In this document: positions 28,965 to 38,554 of the stretch, piece after piece
Layout: every line of letters begins with the position of its first letter
How positions within the stretch are numbered: the stretch's first letter is position 1
Assembly (NCBI RefSeq): GCF_000210295.1
Contig: NC_026741.1
Coordinates: forward strand, 1,054,001 to 1,118,000
DNA length: 64,000 nucleotides
Reading direction: 5' to 3'
Origin: Trypanosoma brucei gambiense DAL972
Lineage: Eukaryota; Euglenozoa; Kinetoplastea; Trypanosomatida; Trypanosomatidae
The notes under the pieces: model-generated
Seen by the model: only the letters and a program-made list of their open reading frames with translations
Database searches by the model: none
What the model was told of the DNA's origin: nothing
Made by a program: the position numbers and the translations under genes

Positions 28965-29615
28965 TTAACAGCACCCGCCACTCGCCTTACCAGCTGGCTG
29001 GTTGGAATTGGAAGGCGAAAGGTTCACTGGCTTTTTGGCTGCCGCGCCTGCATTAAGAGGCGGCCGCTTGCCCGTTGCAGCGGAATCGACCGGCGCCACA
29101 ACATGGTCATAAACCGATTTCGCAAGCCACTCAAAAGCCTTGTCTACGTTTGTTTTCTCCAACGCGGAGGTTTCGAGGAAGGACAAACCGTTTTCACGGG
29201 CAAAGCGGTCAGCCACTTCCTTTTTGATCACACGCAGGTGCTCAAGATCGCATTTGCTGCCAATGAGAAAGATGGAGCACGTGGCAGGTACGAAGGCGCG
29301 GAGCTCCTGAAGCCACGTGGAAATGGAATCAAATGATGTTTGGTTGGTGATGTCATAGACGAGCATCGCCCCCTTCGCTCCGTGGTAAATCGAACGGGAG
29401 ATGGCGCGGAAACGTTCCTGCCCAGCGGTATCCCAAATCTGCACTTTGGCGTCCCGCCCTTCAATTTTGATGCTTTTTGTCATAAACTCCACGCCGATAG
29501 TCGCCGGCGTGTCTTGACTGAACTCATCGGCTGTGTAGCGAGTCATGAGGTTGGACTTCCCAACACCGCTGTCACCCACGATAACAACTTTGAACGTAAG
29601 GTTCATGTCTTCCAT
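28965..29615 (-). CDS. RAB11: Small GTPase Rab11 (216 aa)
   Basis: All Rab landmarks are present: P-loop GDSGVGKS (14-21), effector-region TIGVEF (39-44), WDTAGQERFR (61-70), ETSA (148-151), and the C-terminal double cysteine GGCC (213-216) for geranylgeranylation. The body is most like Rab11 (LMTRYTADEFSQDT, ISRSIYHGAKGAMLVYDIT). Rab11 drives recycling-endosome traffic; in African trypanosomes this is the heavily used route that returns surface glycoprotein. One oddity is the guanine-specificity motif, usually NKxD, which reads SKCD (120-123). The hypervariable tail is rich in Ala, Asn and Pro. The ATG is unambiguous. A predicted acceptor lies 320 bases upstream, so the leader would be long. 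Confidence 0.95.
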   Translation of the reverse strand: MEDMNLTFKVVIVGDSGVGKSNLMTRYTADEFSQDTPATIGVEFMTKSIKIEGRDAKVQIWDTAGQERFRAISRSIYHGAKGAMLVYDITNQTSFDSISTWLQELRAFVPATCSIFLIGSKCDLEHLRVIKKEVADRFARENGLSFLETSALEKTNVDKAFEWLAKSVYDHVVAPVDSAATGKRPPLNAGAAAKKPVNLSPSNSNQPAGKASGGCC

Positions 29616-31587
29616 TGTTTCTGGTTTTACTGAGTATGAAAGATATTAAAACCGTGATATGGGTTCTGCGAGAACTCTCCTCTTCCTTCCCTTCAAATAC
29701 GTCACTTTTCTTCGTTTATTCTCCTTCGTTCAGCTACTTCGTTGTAAACCTTCTTCGTGATGTCCTTTGTTTGCGTACGATTATTACTTGCTATTTTTAT
29801 TCTATTATATACTTTTTTTTTTTTTTTGCTTCTCTTGGCGGATTTCTCTTCTTCGTCTTCCTCCCCTTGATTGCTTCAATTATCCTATCACGGCGACTAG
29901 TTGTTTCTATCTTCCCTCAGTTGTCAGTGTTTGGCCTACGTGACAAAACCGAAGAGGTCAACGTACAAATTAAAATTAAAAATAATAACGATGACAATGA
30001 CAATCATTATTTTTATATGAAAAGTGCAAGATAAAGGGAAAGGGAAAACAGGAGGAAGTTGAAAAAAGGGGGGATGATGTTTGGGATACAGTTGGAAAGT
30101 TTTTCAAAGGCTCACTTCCAGGCTTTTGCATCAATTACACTAAAACAGAAGCAGTGGTGGCATCCCATAACGAAACAGAACGCAGTCGCACTGCGAAACT
30201 CAATTAATATGCTGTAACAGTAATGCCATCTCGCAAGTCACAGTAGCAACAGCAAACATCACTTCCAAAATGATATATCAATAATGGAAGAATCGGAAAC
30301 GAGAAAGAAAAGAATGCGTACGGTATCAGGCAGGCTTCCGGTACCAAATGGTTTCAACAACATCACTCAAAAAAGACAACAGTATGTTTTTTTTTTTTGT
30401 GTGTGTAGGGAGGAGGAGGAGGTGATCGTGTTGGTAAGTGAAAAGATAAAAGTAGCCCTCCTCTCTCTCCTCCTCCTCTATTTGTATCCTTCGGGGACCT
30501 AAACGCGTCGGCGAATAAAGGGGAAGAAGGAAAGAGAAGACAAAAAGAAAACAAAAAAAACTTATCAGAAGTAATCCCGGACTATCGCCCCCCCCCCTCT
30601 CTCTTGTCTATTCATTTCTTTTTCTTTTTCCTTTTCCTTTTTCTTTCATGTTCATAGGCGCTCGTATAATTGGTTAACTGATGAAATTTAGCGTCGTTTC
30701 GATATTCTCCACTTTTTTGTTGGTGCTGTTTTTGTTTTCATCTCCCAACACATTTGTCAGATGAGGCCCATCGCCTCATCCCCTCCGTATTCCCTCATAT
30801 AATAATGTTACGATGACGAACTTTCAGAATATATTCACCTCCTCGATTTTTTTTCTCTTAAAAAAAGGATATAAAGCAAATGGAAAAGAAAATCAAAAAC
30901 AAGAACGAAGACGTAAATGGAAAATATCCACACGAGTGTCATGAACCGGCTATGCATTCCCCTTTTTCTATTTCCTTTTATATTTTAGTGTTACTTTAAA
31001 CATCAAATTACTGCAGTGACAGCCAATCACAGAGACTCATTTCGAAACAGCACGGGGGGGGGTACACCAAAAGAATGGATAAAAAAGTAATATATAAAGA
31101 AAAAAGACGGTGATTTCTTAAAGAAGTTTAACTTTAAAAAAAGGTACGGAAAAGAAAAGCAAGAAACGGTCCCACTACCAGCAACACAAACAAATCAACG
31201 AAACAAACAAACAAACAAACAGCGCTGTGCGGTAAATTTTAGTAAAATATAAAAGACCATCCACATTCTCTTCCATACACATGAATAGGGGACTAACAAT
31301 TACGGGAAAATACAGAAGAAAATGAATAGAACCCTTCCAGCGGGAAACCGACCACAACCGATGTGCCTCCGTATAGAAATATCTACGTATATTCATTTTA
31401 TACTCGGTGGGAATACAGAGCAAGAAAAATAAAAAAAAAGCACCATCGCGGTCCACGACACCGCCATATTACCCACCTAGCAACAAAAGACAAACACAAA
31501 AAAGAAAAACAAAAGAAGAGAGAAAAATATGGTAAAAGTGGGTGTAAATTTTTTCAAAAAAAATGAGTAAAAACGGGTGGGATTCGC
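29616..31587. other. 2-kb gene-free region
   Basis: It contains the Rab11 acceptor at 29936, T/A homopolymers, a C9 run at about 30589-30597, a G run near 31054-31061, and CAAA repeats at 31201-31221. No supported gene; it likely includes the 3' UTR of the four-helix membrane protein. Confidence 0.5.
29936..29937 (-). promoter_or_regulatory. Predicted trans-splice acceptor, Rab11 gene
   Basis: The purine block 30035-30075 gives an excellent pyrimidine tract on the minus strand. No AG occurs for about 95 bases until this site. The leader would be 320 bases. Confidence 0.4.
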
Positions 31588-32190
31588 TCATTTAACGCAA
31601 GGTACTCCATAAACATCAACATTATACATTTTCTTCTTAGTTTTTTCCACCAGAACCTTCTGCACATCAAACAATGCGAGCATTTGAAACAATGCCGTAA
31701 CAGAGGCAGCAAATACCACCATGGAATGCAACGAACAGCTATGCACGGCTCTTCCCGACTTTCCAATCACTGCTGTTTCATTATCAATAGTCCCCGATTC
31801 ATTCAACATGGAGGTTAGCTCCGCTGGGTTATTCAACGCATCAAAAAACTCCGAGTGGTTGAGAATTCCCAAGTCGCGGCAGTCCAAAACGACAAGTAAC
31901 GTCAGACCGGTGGAATGAGTGAGGAAGCCAAATGTTATTAACAACACGAAGGTAATGATGTACAGCAAATACCGCTGCTTCAGGCTAATGCAATGCAGCG
32001 CGGCGTAGCAAAAGAGAGAAAGACTACAGAAAGCAACGCTGAGCATATGAAATACGGTGAAACGGTCCCGCTTCACTTCACGAAACACAACCACTGAAAG
32101 GCACACGGCGTAAATGATTGTACTCAAAGCCAATAAAACGGCAGTGATCACGCTCATGAACCTACGGAAGCAATTACCGACGGAAGCCAT
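31588..32190 (-). CDS. Four-helix membrane protein of unknown function (200 aa)
   Basis: Four hydrophobic segments are visible at about residues 12-36, 46-67, 73-102 and 154-174. A loop of about 50 residues between the third and fourth carries three N-glycosylation sequons (N111HS, N130ES, N137ET), which implies it faces the lumen or cell exterior. The C-terminus is basic (VEKTKKKMYN). The topology recalls tetraspanin- or amastin-like proteins, but I see neither a tetraspanin CCG motif nor the amastin signature, so no family is assigned. A decayed reading frame of similar hydrophobic pattern lies just upstream (32616-33260). A weak acceptor AG is at 32203-32204, 12 bases before the ATG. Confidence 0.8.
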   Translation of the reverse strand: MASVGNCFRRFMSVITAVLLALSTIIYAVCLSVVVFREVKRDRFTVFHMLSVAFCSLSLFCYAALHCISLKQRYLLYIITFVLLITFGFLTHSTGLTLLVVLDCRDLGILNHSEFFDALNNPAELTSMLNESGTIDNETAVIGKSGRAVHSCSLHSMVVFAASVTALFQMLALFDVQKVLVEKTKKKMYNVDVYGVPCVK

Positions 32191-33418
32191 GATGCTAAAT
32201 TACTATAGAAACAGATATATATATATTATAAATACTTGTGTATTTGCCTGGGATACCTCCTTTTTAAAAAAGAGGGGCCTTCTTTTTTGCACTCACGCCT
32301 TTTTTTGCCCTCTAAATATTCGTATTTCTCGTTATTGATTTTTTTCTCTAACTCCTTTGGAAAAAAAAATGACTGGTGGGCCTCTTTACTTTATTTGTGT
32401 TGTTACAAATGTAAACACTGTCGAAGGTGCCGCCGTCACGACGAAGTGCGAAAGAGGTCCAAAAAGCAAGTCGAATATATGGAAAGGAAGCAAGCACAAG
32501 AAGAAGAGGAAAGAGATGAGGAAAGTCGGAATGGCATTAGCTTCTCTGTCTTTTTTTTTTGTTGCACCTATCAGACACACATGAATGCATGCACAGAATT
32601 CGCACAAACATATAATTAGTCGCAACAAGCCAAGTGAAACTGTAAAAGGTGAGATTTTCTTTCCTGCGACGATTCATCAGCAGTTTCTTCAACAAAATAA
32701 GGAAGTGAAAGTTCCACAGTAAAGGCATTTATTCCTCCTACCGTTAAAATACAGTGGTTGCAAGAACGAACAGTTCCCAGTGCCGTTTTCCCGTAGGCAA
32801 CAATGCATAAAAATACAAAGGAAGTGACAAGCAACAAACCTTGAAGGCAAAAATTCCTGGAACAATGCCTTTAACCAACAAAAATAAGGCGGTAACACCA
32901 ATGAAAATAATAACAATAACATTCTCGTAGAAGCAGGCTAGAATAGTTCTGCTAATAACCGTAATAGCGATATTAATTTATTGAAAAATGCAAATAAGGC
33001 AATGGATACAATACAATTGTCATTCGGTTGTGTCCTGGTCAAACGTTTGGGTATCCTGTGGGTATCTGAGAACACCATTAGCCAAATAAACAATAACAAA
33101 CAAAAAAAGCAGATGCTCGTGGCTGCGCACATATACATGTATGGGTGTCCTCGCCTCTTCTTTCCCCCAATAACTAAAAGAGAGGTCATGCGGAGCCCAA
33201 TCAAAATAACTGTATTCCCACAGACGAAACCCATTTGATGTAAACAAAATACTGTCGATCATTACCCTCTAAGCAGTATAAAATTGCAACGTGCAGATGC
33301 GGACCATCATCGATGAATTGCTTTCCCGTGTACGCATACGCAGTAAGTACCATCGAGTTTACCTGCTCGGGAACATACTGGCGCAACGAACAGAAAATGT
33401 AACTTATCAAAATAGCTC
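32191..33418. other. Intergenic region with decayed reading frame
   Basis: Apart from the possible pseudogene (32616-33260), it holds a short TA run at about 32215-32228 and several A/T homopolymers just upstream of the four-helix gene. Confidence 0.45.
32616..33260 (-). pseudogene. Possible decayed relative of the four-helix membrane protein
   Basis: Three overlapping minus-strand open frames, each broken by stops, together give a pattern like the 200-residue neighbour. First comes a hydrophobic helix followed by a KKRRG cluster and a second helix (33234 down to about 33060). After a frame change there is another hydrophobic stretch (LLLVTSFVFLCIVAYG, about 32837 downward), and then a polar loop. 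In the intact protein the same order is helix, VKRDR, helix, helix, polar loop. At least two frame changes and missing N- and C-terminal parts would be needed. Similarity is weak by eye, so this may instead be AT-rich 3' UTR of the gene at 33419. Confidence 0.35.
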
Positions 33419-36400
33419 TCATGCACCGCAATTGGGTAACACACCTACCACCACATGTCTCTCCCCAACTTGAAGTACACCTCGTAAAAACAGTGCGGCA
33501 GCAGCAGCAGCGCTAATACCGAGAAAAATGAGGAGCCACCGCACCATCTGAGCAGCTTGCGCATTTATGTAGCAATCGACCGCACGCTGTTTCCGAAGCA
33601 TGTGAACTCTCTGGTTCTGATAAAAGTCAATCAACCGCTGGCGGGCGGCAACCGCCTGTGCGCGCTCCAAGAATGCTTCGCAATGCCGCCCTTCCAGGGA
33701 AGCCGACGGGTTGCGTCGCGAAATTAGTTGATGGGGGCAACTTCCTCTTTCGTAGACCGCCACTGAACTTAGGCGGCGGCGCGTGTTGCTTTTTTGAACA
33801 TCTACACATGGTGACGCCCCCCAACGACATGCACCACCTACTGTAGCAAACAGAACAGTCATGGCACGCTGACATAACTGGTGCTCTTCTGCCAACGGCG
33901 AGCTGGAGGCCGAAATAGACAATGTAGGCACCAGCATTTGCGGAGTTGTTACTCCGCCGTGCTCAGAGGTTTCCTCACGCCACGTAGAAGAGGTTACTGG
34001 CGTTTGTTGGATGCTAAACAAGGTCTTGGCTGGTGAAGAACTTCTCAACCTTCCAGAGAACAATGCCGACCGTACATGAGCCCAACGTTCCCTGCTCCGG
34101 CTTGTGGAAGTCACTACCGGCCTTGCCGATGGGACAGAAGGAGACGGACTCCCGCATGTAGAGTACGAATTCGCAGACGGTACTGAGTGGTCAACTGCCG
34201 GCGGTGACGGTGATGCCGCCCGTGAGTTGGATCCATCTCCTACTCTGTTGCGCCGTAAATGGAGATGGTTGGAGCCTACCCGCCGCAGCCTATCTGATGT
34301 TGCCGCCCCTAGCGGTCCCGCATTTGCAGAGAGTTCAGTCTTAAGGAGTGAAAAGTACAACGCTGGTACAAAGATTTGATAGCTACGTGGCTCCTGGTTG
34401 TGATGCAAGAACCAGTGCGAACCGGAGTGCCTTGGTTTGGGTCGTAGACCACACGTTAAAAACCCCCAAAGGAAGCCACAAACTTGGTTTCCCCGCTGCC
34501 GCCTTTTCGTCCGCTTTCCGTGCTTTAAACGACACTGGCGTCGGCTAGCCAATAAGCCACCCACGAGAATGGCACCGCACGGCACAAGGAGGAAACAGGA
34601 CGCGACAAACGACCATAAAGATCTCGAAACGACTGCCGGTTTGAACGAGGACACCAAACCCATAGTTGCCAGTACAACTAGCATGAGCTGCAACGCCAGG
34701 CTCAACGCGAATTCTACGGGTCCGGAGTACGGCCTACATACAACCAGGATAACAAGCATCCCGAGGTGAAGGATAACGGAGGCAATGAAGCCGGTCCAAG
34801 GACTCGCCAAACCGTCATCTTCCTGCATAACTGCAGAAAATATAACCACAGCAGTTTTTTGGGCCAGCACAACGAGCTTGAAGTAACGCCAGGAGAAGGT
34901 GTACGGCGCATACAAAAAGTGCACCTCATTCTGTGAACTGTGAACTCTTCCATAATAATTTTTATGTCTCATGCGCTCACGACCACTTTGACTTACTCCT
35001 TCACGCGGCACTGTTCCCCACGCTGGTTCCCACTTTCTGCCAAAGAAATTTCCTGAATGGTGAAATGCCTCTGCTGTATTTCCACCAATTGCAGGCACCA
35101 CTTCCGCTGACCGCGCAGAACAGCTCCCTGAATCCTCAAGTGGATAGTGCTCCAAGGCCAGCAGCGCCTGTCGTGTGACGAGCCCGTAGAGTAAAATAAA
35201 GAATGCGGCATACGTAGTTGACGTGAGTAAGGCAGACGCGTAGAGAAAGAAGTTTACGCTGTCACAAGAGACATTCGATCCGACCATCAGCTTTCGTGCC
35301 TCGGTAGTGCTCCACTTTGAGGTATCAACCTCCAAAACGGAAGTAGACTTATTATCTGCTCCACAGGCGACAGGAGCATTGTTGTCACCCACATCACGAC
35401 AGGGGATGAGACCGATGGCACTCCGAATGAGCGGGGCGTACAGGAAGGAAACGAGAAGTAGCAAAGTATAAAGAAACAAATGCCGAAACCACAGCTTTGC
35501 ATCAAATAGCCACCGACGACCGCCCTCTGAGAGACCAACTGAGAGCGACAACGCGAGAAAGAACGTCGTCAGAAGGAGCATGCTAACTGGGAAGTATATT
35601 AGCGGGCTGCAAAAAAGCGACTCAGTCGATTCCCACAGGCTCTTCCTTAGGAGAAAAGCAGCGGCAGTTCCACTTCCCAACAGTACCAGCAACTTCAACA
35701 GTGCCCACCATACTGAAAAGGCATGCGTTTCTCCATGCCGCCGCTGCATCATTTCCTGGTACGCCAATTCTGCTTTCGCACAACGCAGACGGGTCTCTTC
35801 TCTCTCTCGTTCTTCAACCGGTCTTTCCATGCCGCCTTCGCCATCCCTCCACACACACCCGTTGTGACTCGCAGCAACGTTCATCAGCGACTCAGCTACA
35901 CGCTCCTCCACGGAATGTGGAGCCTGTTCCAAATGCCGGAGCTGCTCCAATAGTTGTGCCTGCCTTCGCTTCCCCCAGATGAGACGCAGTGTGAGACCAA
36001 CAGCAGCTAACAAGCCCACAGAAACGGCACTGGCTGCAGTTATTGCCACCTTTGTGTCCGAGGGGATGGCACGCACCAGTTTCAACAGTGCGCTCCCGCT
36101 CTCAAGCACTTCCAATGAATGTTGTGCGTGAAGAAGCAACGTACATCCGGCCAAGAAAAAAACCGCGGTACAGAGCGCATACGCAAACGCAATGAATTGG
36201 GGTGGACCTAGCACCGGCGCAAAAAGCACGACGAGGGAAAGCGGTGCCACAATGTTTGTGAGGGCAAAAACCCTACGCAAATCTGGGGGCATCCACTTGG
36301 GCAAGTTCAGAGTGGAACCTTCAAACATGCGAGTCGTGTTATTATGTTTTGAAGTGCCATTGACTGTCACGGCTACACCGCCACCATGGGAAATGGCATT

Positions 36401-36526
36401 CATCGCCCTGCCCACAAATCGAAGAAAGGAACTGTACGCTGGCGGAAAGACACTTGGAGCTATCAACACTGTGAGATTGATGTACTGAACGTAGTTTGCC
36501 AACAACTCCACAACATCATATAGCAT
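33419..36526 (-). CDS. Large polytopic membrane protein, paralogue A (1035 aa)
   Basis: About twelve hydrophobic segments lie in the first 665 residues, with one more near the C-terminus (about 986-1005). Landmarks shared with the gene at 38555 are an N-terminal helix with YVQYIN, LPKWMPPDLR (75-84), a YPLE segment (461-464), the CRPYSGPVEF block (597-606) followed by two helices, and a C-terminal RLIDFYQNQ...VDCYINAQAAQMVRW stretch before the last helix. The long loop between about 665 and 975 is Ser/Arg/Pro-rich and probably disordered. The run of helices around an RPY motif resembles the multi-helix modules found at the end of many large protist membrane proteins and TRP-like channels. Transport, channel or sensor function is unproven. 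The frame is open to a TTG at 36550; the ATG at 36526 follows the acceptor by 73 bases. Confidence 0.9.
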   Translation of the reverse strand: MLYDVVELLANYVQYINLTVLIAPSVFPPAYSSFLRFVGRAMNAISHGGGVAVTVNGTSKHNNTTRMFEGSTLNLPKWMPPDLRRVFALTNIVAPLSLVVLFAPVLGPPQFIAFAYALCTAVFFLAGCTLLLHAQHSLEVLESGSALLKLVRAIPSDTKVAITAASAVSVGLLAAVGLTLRLIWGKRRQAQLLEQLRHLEQAPHSVEERVAESLMNVAASHNGCVWRDGEGGMERPVEEREREETRLRCAKAELAYQEMMQRRHGETHAFSVWWALLKLLVLLGSGTAAAFLLRKSLWESTESLFCSPLIYFPVSMLLLTTFFLALSLSVGLSEGGRRWLFDAKLWFRHLFLYTLLLLVSFLYAPLIRSAIGLIPCRDVGDNNAPVACGADNKSTSVLEVDTSKWSTTEARKLMVGSNVSCDSVNFFLYASALLTSTTYAAFFILLYGLVTRQALLALEHYPLEDSGSCSARSAEVVPAIGGNTAEAFHHSGNFFGRKWEPAWGTVPREGVSQSGRERMRHKNYYGRVHSSQNEVHFLYAPYTFSWRYFKLVVLAQKTAVVIFSAVMQEDDGLASPWTGFIASVILHLGMLVILVVCRPYSGPVEFALSLALQLMLVVLATMGLVSSFKPAVVSRSLWSFVASCFLLVPCGAILVGGLLASRRQCRLKHGKRTKRRQRGNQVCGFLWGFLTCGLRPKPRHSGSHWFLHHNQEPRSYQIFVPALYFSLLKTELSANAGPLGAATSDRLRRVGSNHLHLRRNRVGDGSNSRAASPSPPAVDHSVPSANSYSTCGSPSPSVPSARPVVTSTSRSRERWAHVRSALFSGRLRSSSPAKTLFSIQQTPVTSSTWREETSEHGGVTTPQMLVPTLSISASSSPLAEEHQLCQRAMTVLFATVGGACRWGASPCVDVQKSNTRRRLSSVAVYERGSCPHQLISRRNPSASLEGRHCEAFLERAQAVAARQRLIDFYQNQRVHMLRKQRAVDCYINAQAAQMVRWLLIFLGISAAAAAALFLRGVLQVGERHVVVGVLPNCGA

Positions 36527-36599
36527 CGTGTCGAGACCTCCACCAATCAAAACATACAGATGGGAGGAGCTTTTCCCCTCCCTTTGTTCTTTCGGTTGC

Positions 36600-36601
36600 C
36601 T
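36600..36601 (-). promoter_or_regulatory. Predicted trans-splice acceptor, paralogue A
   Basis: The complement of 36636-36663 is a clear pyrimidine tract with no AG until this one. Leader 73 bases. Confidence 0.45.
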
Positions 36602-38242
36602 TTTTTAAAAAAAATAGTGAAACACAGTATTATGTAAAACAAAAGGGATGAGACAAAAGGGACGGTATGTTGGAAATAAAATACAAGTGTACAGCGTCAC
36701 ACATCTTCCCCGCACTCGCTGTGAAGTGGAAAAGGTAAGACAGCAAACACACACAATAGGGGAAACATTCTTCACGGTACACGTAATCATATGTTCACGG
36801 ATGCAGAGGAAACAGAGTTGCAATAATTTAATATAAGTTGTTAATTATGTATAATTGTATGTCTATGTGTGCTTATTTAAGAGTTTTACTACCATAATTT
36901 TGGCCCTCATCTCCATATAAATCTTGTGGTACATTTGCAAACACCAGTACCTATTTCCTTTCTCATTTTTATTCCTTTCGCTTTAGCATTAGTTAGGTTA
37001 CGATTATTATTATTATTACATATTTTTTTTTTTGCACACTTCCCCGTTTTTCTTCGTCTATCCATCCCCGAGTTGCACAAGCAGCACGAGTAACATGAAC
37101 ACCGGTGTTGTTAGAAGCGGCAAACAAAAAAAAAAGGAATTTGAAAAAAAGAATTCAAAAACCAACACACAAAGTCATACAAGTCAAAGAAAAAAAAACA
37201 TTTACATACTGGCAGCGGGGCTAGTAGCGAGTTTGGTTTAGCTATTTTCTTTCAACATTTGTTTTGCAGCTTTACATAACCCCGTAGCATTTCGAGCGCC
37301 GTGTTGTGGGAGAAAATAAATCCAGGGGAGGAAGTCAACCACGTCTGAAAAAAAGGCGTGTGTGAAACCTCACGAGGCGACTCCACCAATTCCAAATATA
37401 AACACAAACACAAATACAGACACGGATACCACCAGTAACAAACAATGTTTCCCCCCTTTCTCCTCCAAAATAAAGACATATATTAAACCCCTCGCATTTT
37501 CGCATTTCAGGGCGCGCTCCCCTTTCCACTACAAGAGTGTGCAATAGTAGGTGAAAAAGAAAAAAAAAGAAAAAGTGGAAACCAAAAGACAAAACCTTTT
37601 CCGCACGCACACTCATGCGCGCTCACGTTCACATCCATACCAAATATTGTATACGAGTGACTTCGAAGGAGAGGTGCCCAGAGAGGGAGAAGGATGCACA
37701 CAACCATCAGCATCACGCCTCACACCGGTGTGGAAACAATATTGATATCAGTAATGCTAGGGGGGAAAAAAAACACAACTAATATTTTAAAAGGCCAAAC
37801 CAAAAAAATGTTTGATTCTCCCCTCCTCGATCCACCGAAAAGCAAGAATACATTTTCAGCCTCACTACGAAGATATATACAATCATATATGCACTACAAC
37901 GCGAGTGGTTGTACAATGAAAAGGACAAAGGCAAGAGATGGGGGGGGGGCAATGCAAAAAAAAAAAGGGGGCGTGTATGTTTATGAATATAGTTGGAAGA
38001 GCGAGATGTTATTCATATTGGAGTTGAGACTCCGGAAGAAGGTGAATACACATCAAGAGGCACTTGCAGGCAAAAATCGTGAACAGGCCCTTCCAGATGA
38101 AATTTCCCCCTTTCTCTGCTCCACATTCACTCAAAAATACAAACGCACAGGCAGAGAATCAGAAGGGAATAGTGCAACACATAAAAACTCGTAAGGACTT
38201 CATCACAAAAGGGGGAAAGTGAAGAAAAGATAGCAAATGCAA

Positions 38243-38265
38243 ATATATATATATATATATATATA
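38243..38265. repeat. AT dinucleotide microsatellite
   Basis: About eleven pure AT units, 290 bases beyond the stop of paralogue B. Confidence 0.85.
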
Positions 38266-38554
38266 CATTGCTCCTTAACTTCCTACTTGCAGTTTACACA
38301 GCAACGCAAACAACCGACCCCCTTCGCTCTGTCCCGCAGACAGAAAATTTCATTATTTATCTGTTGCAGCTTTAAATGTATTACCAATAAATATTAACAT
38401 GCACATATACGCAGTCACATACGATCATTTCTGTCCTTCAAATTGTTGGTTATTGTTCATGGGCATTCTTTTCTCTTCCCTTATTTCATTTTCTACGCAC
38501 CCGTTAAAATGGCACTCAAACCGAAATGAAGTTGCTTGCATGCGCTTTCTGTTA

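Larger units (their letters stand above)
36527..38554. other. 2-kb gene-free region between the paired membrane-protein genes
   Basis: It contains the acceptor of paralogue A, a T6A8 palindrome at about 36601-36615, an ATT run at about 37004-37018, a G run near 37940-37949, and a TA microsatellite at 38243-38265. Probably 3' UTR of paralogue B plus spacer. No supported gene. Confidence 0.5.
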
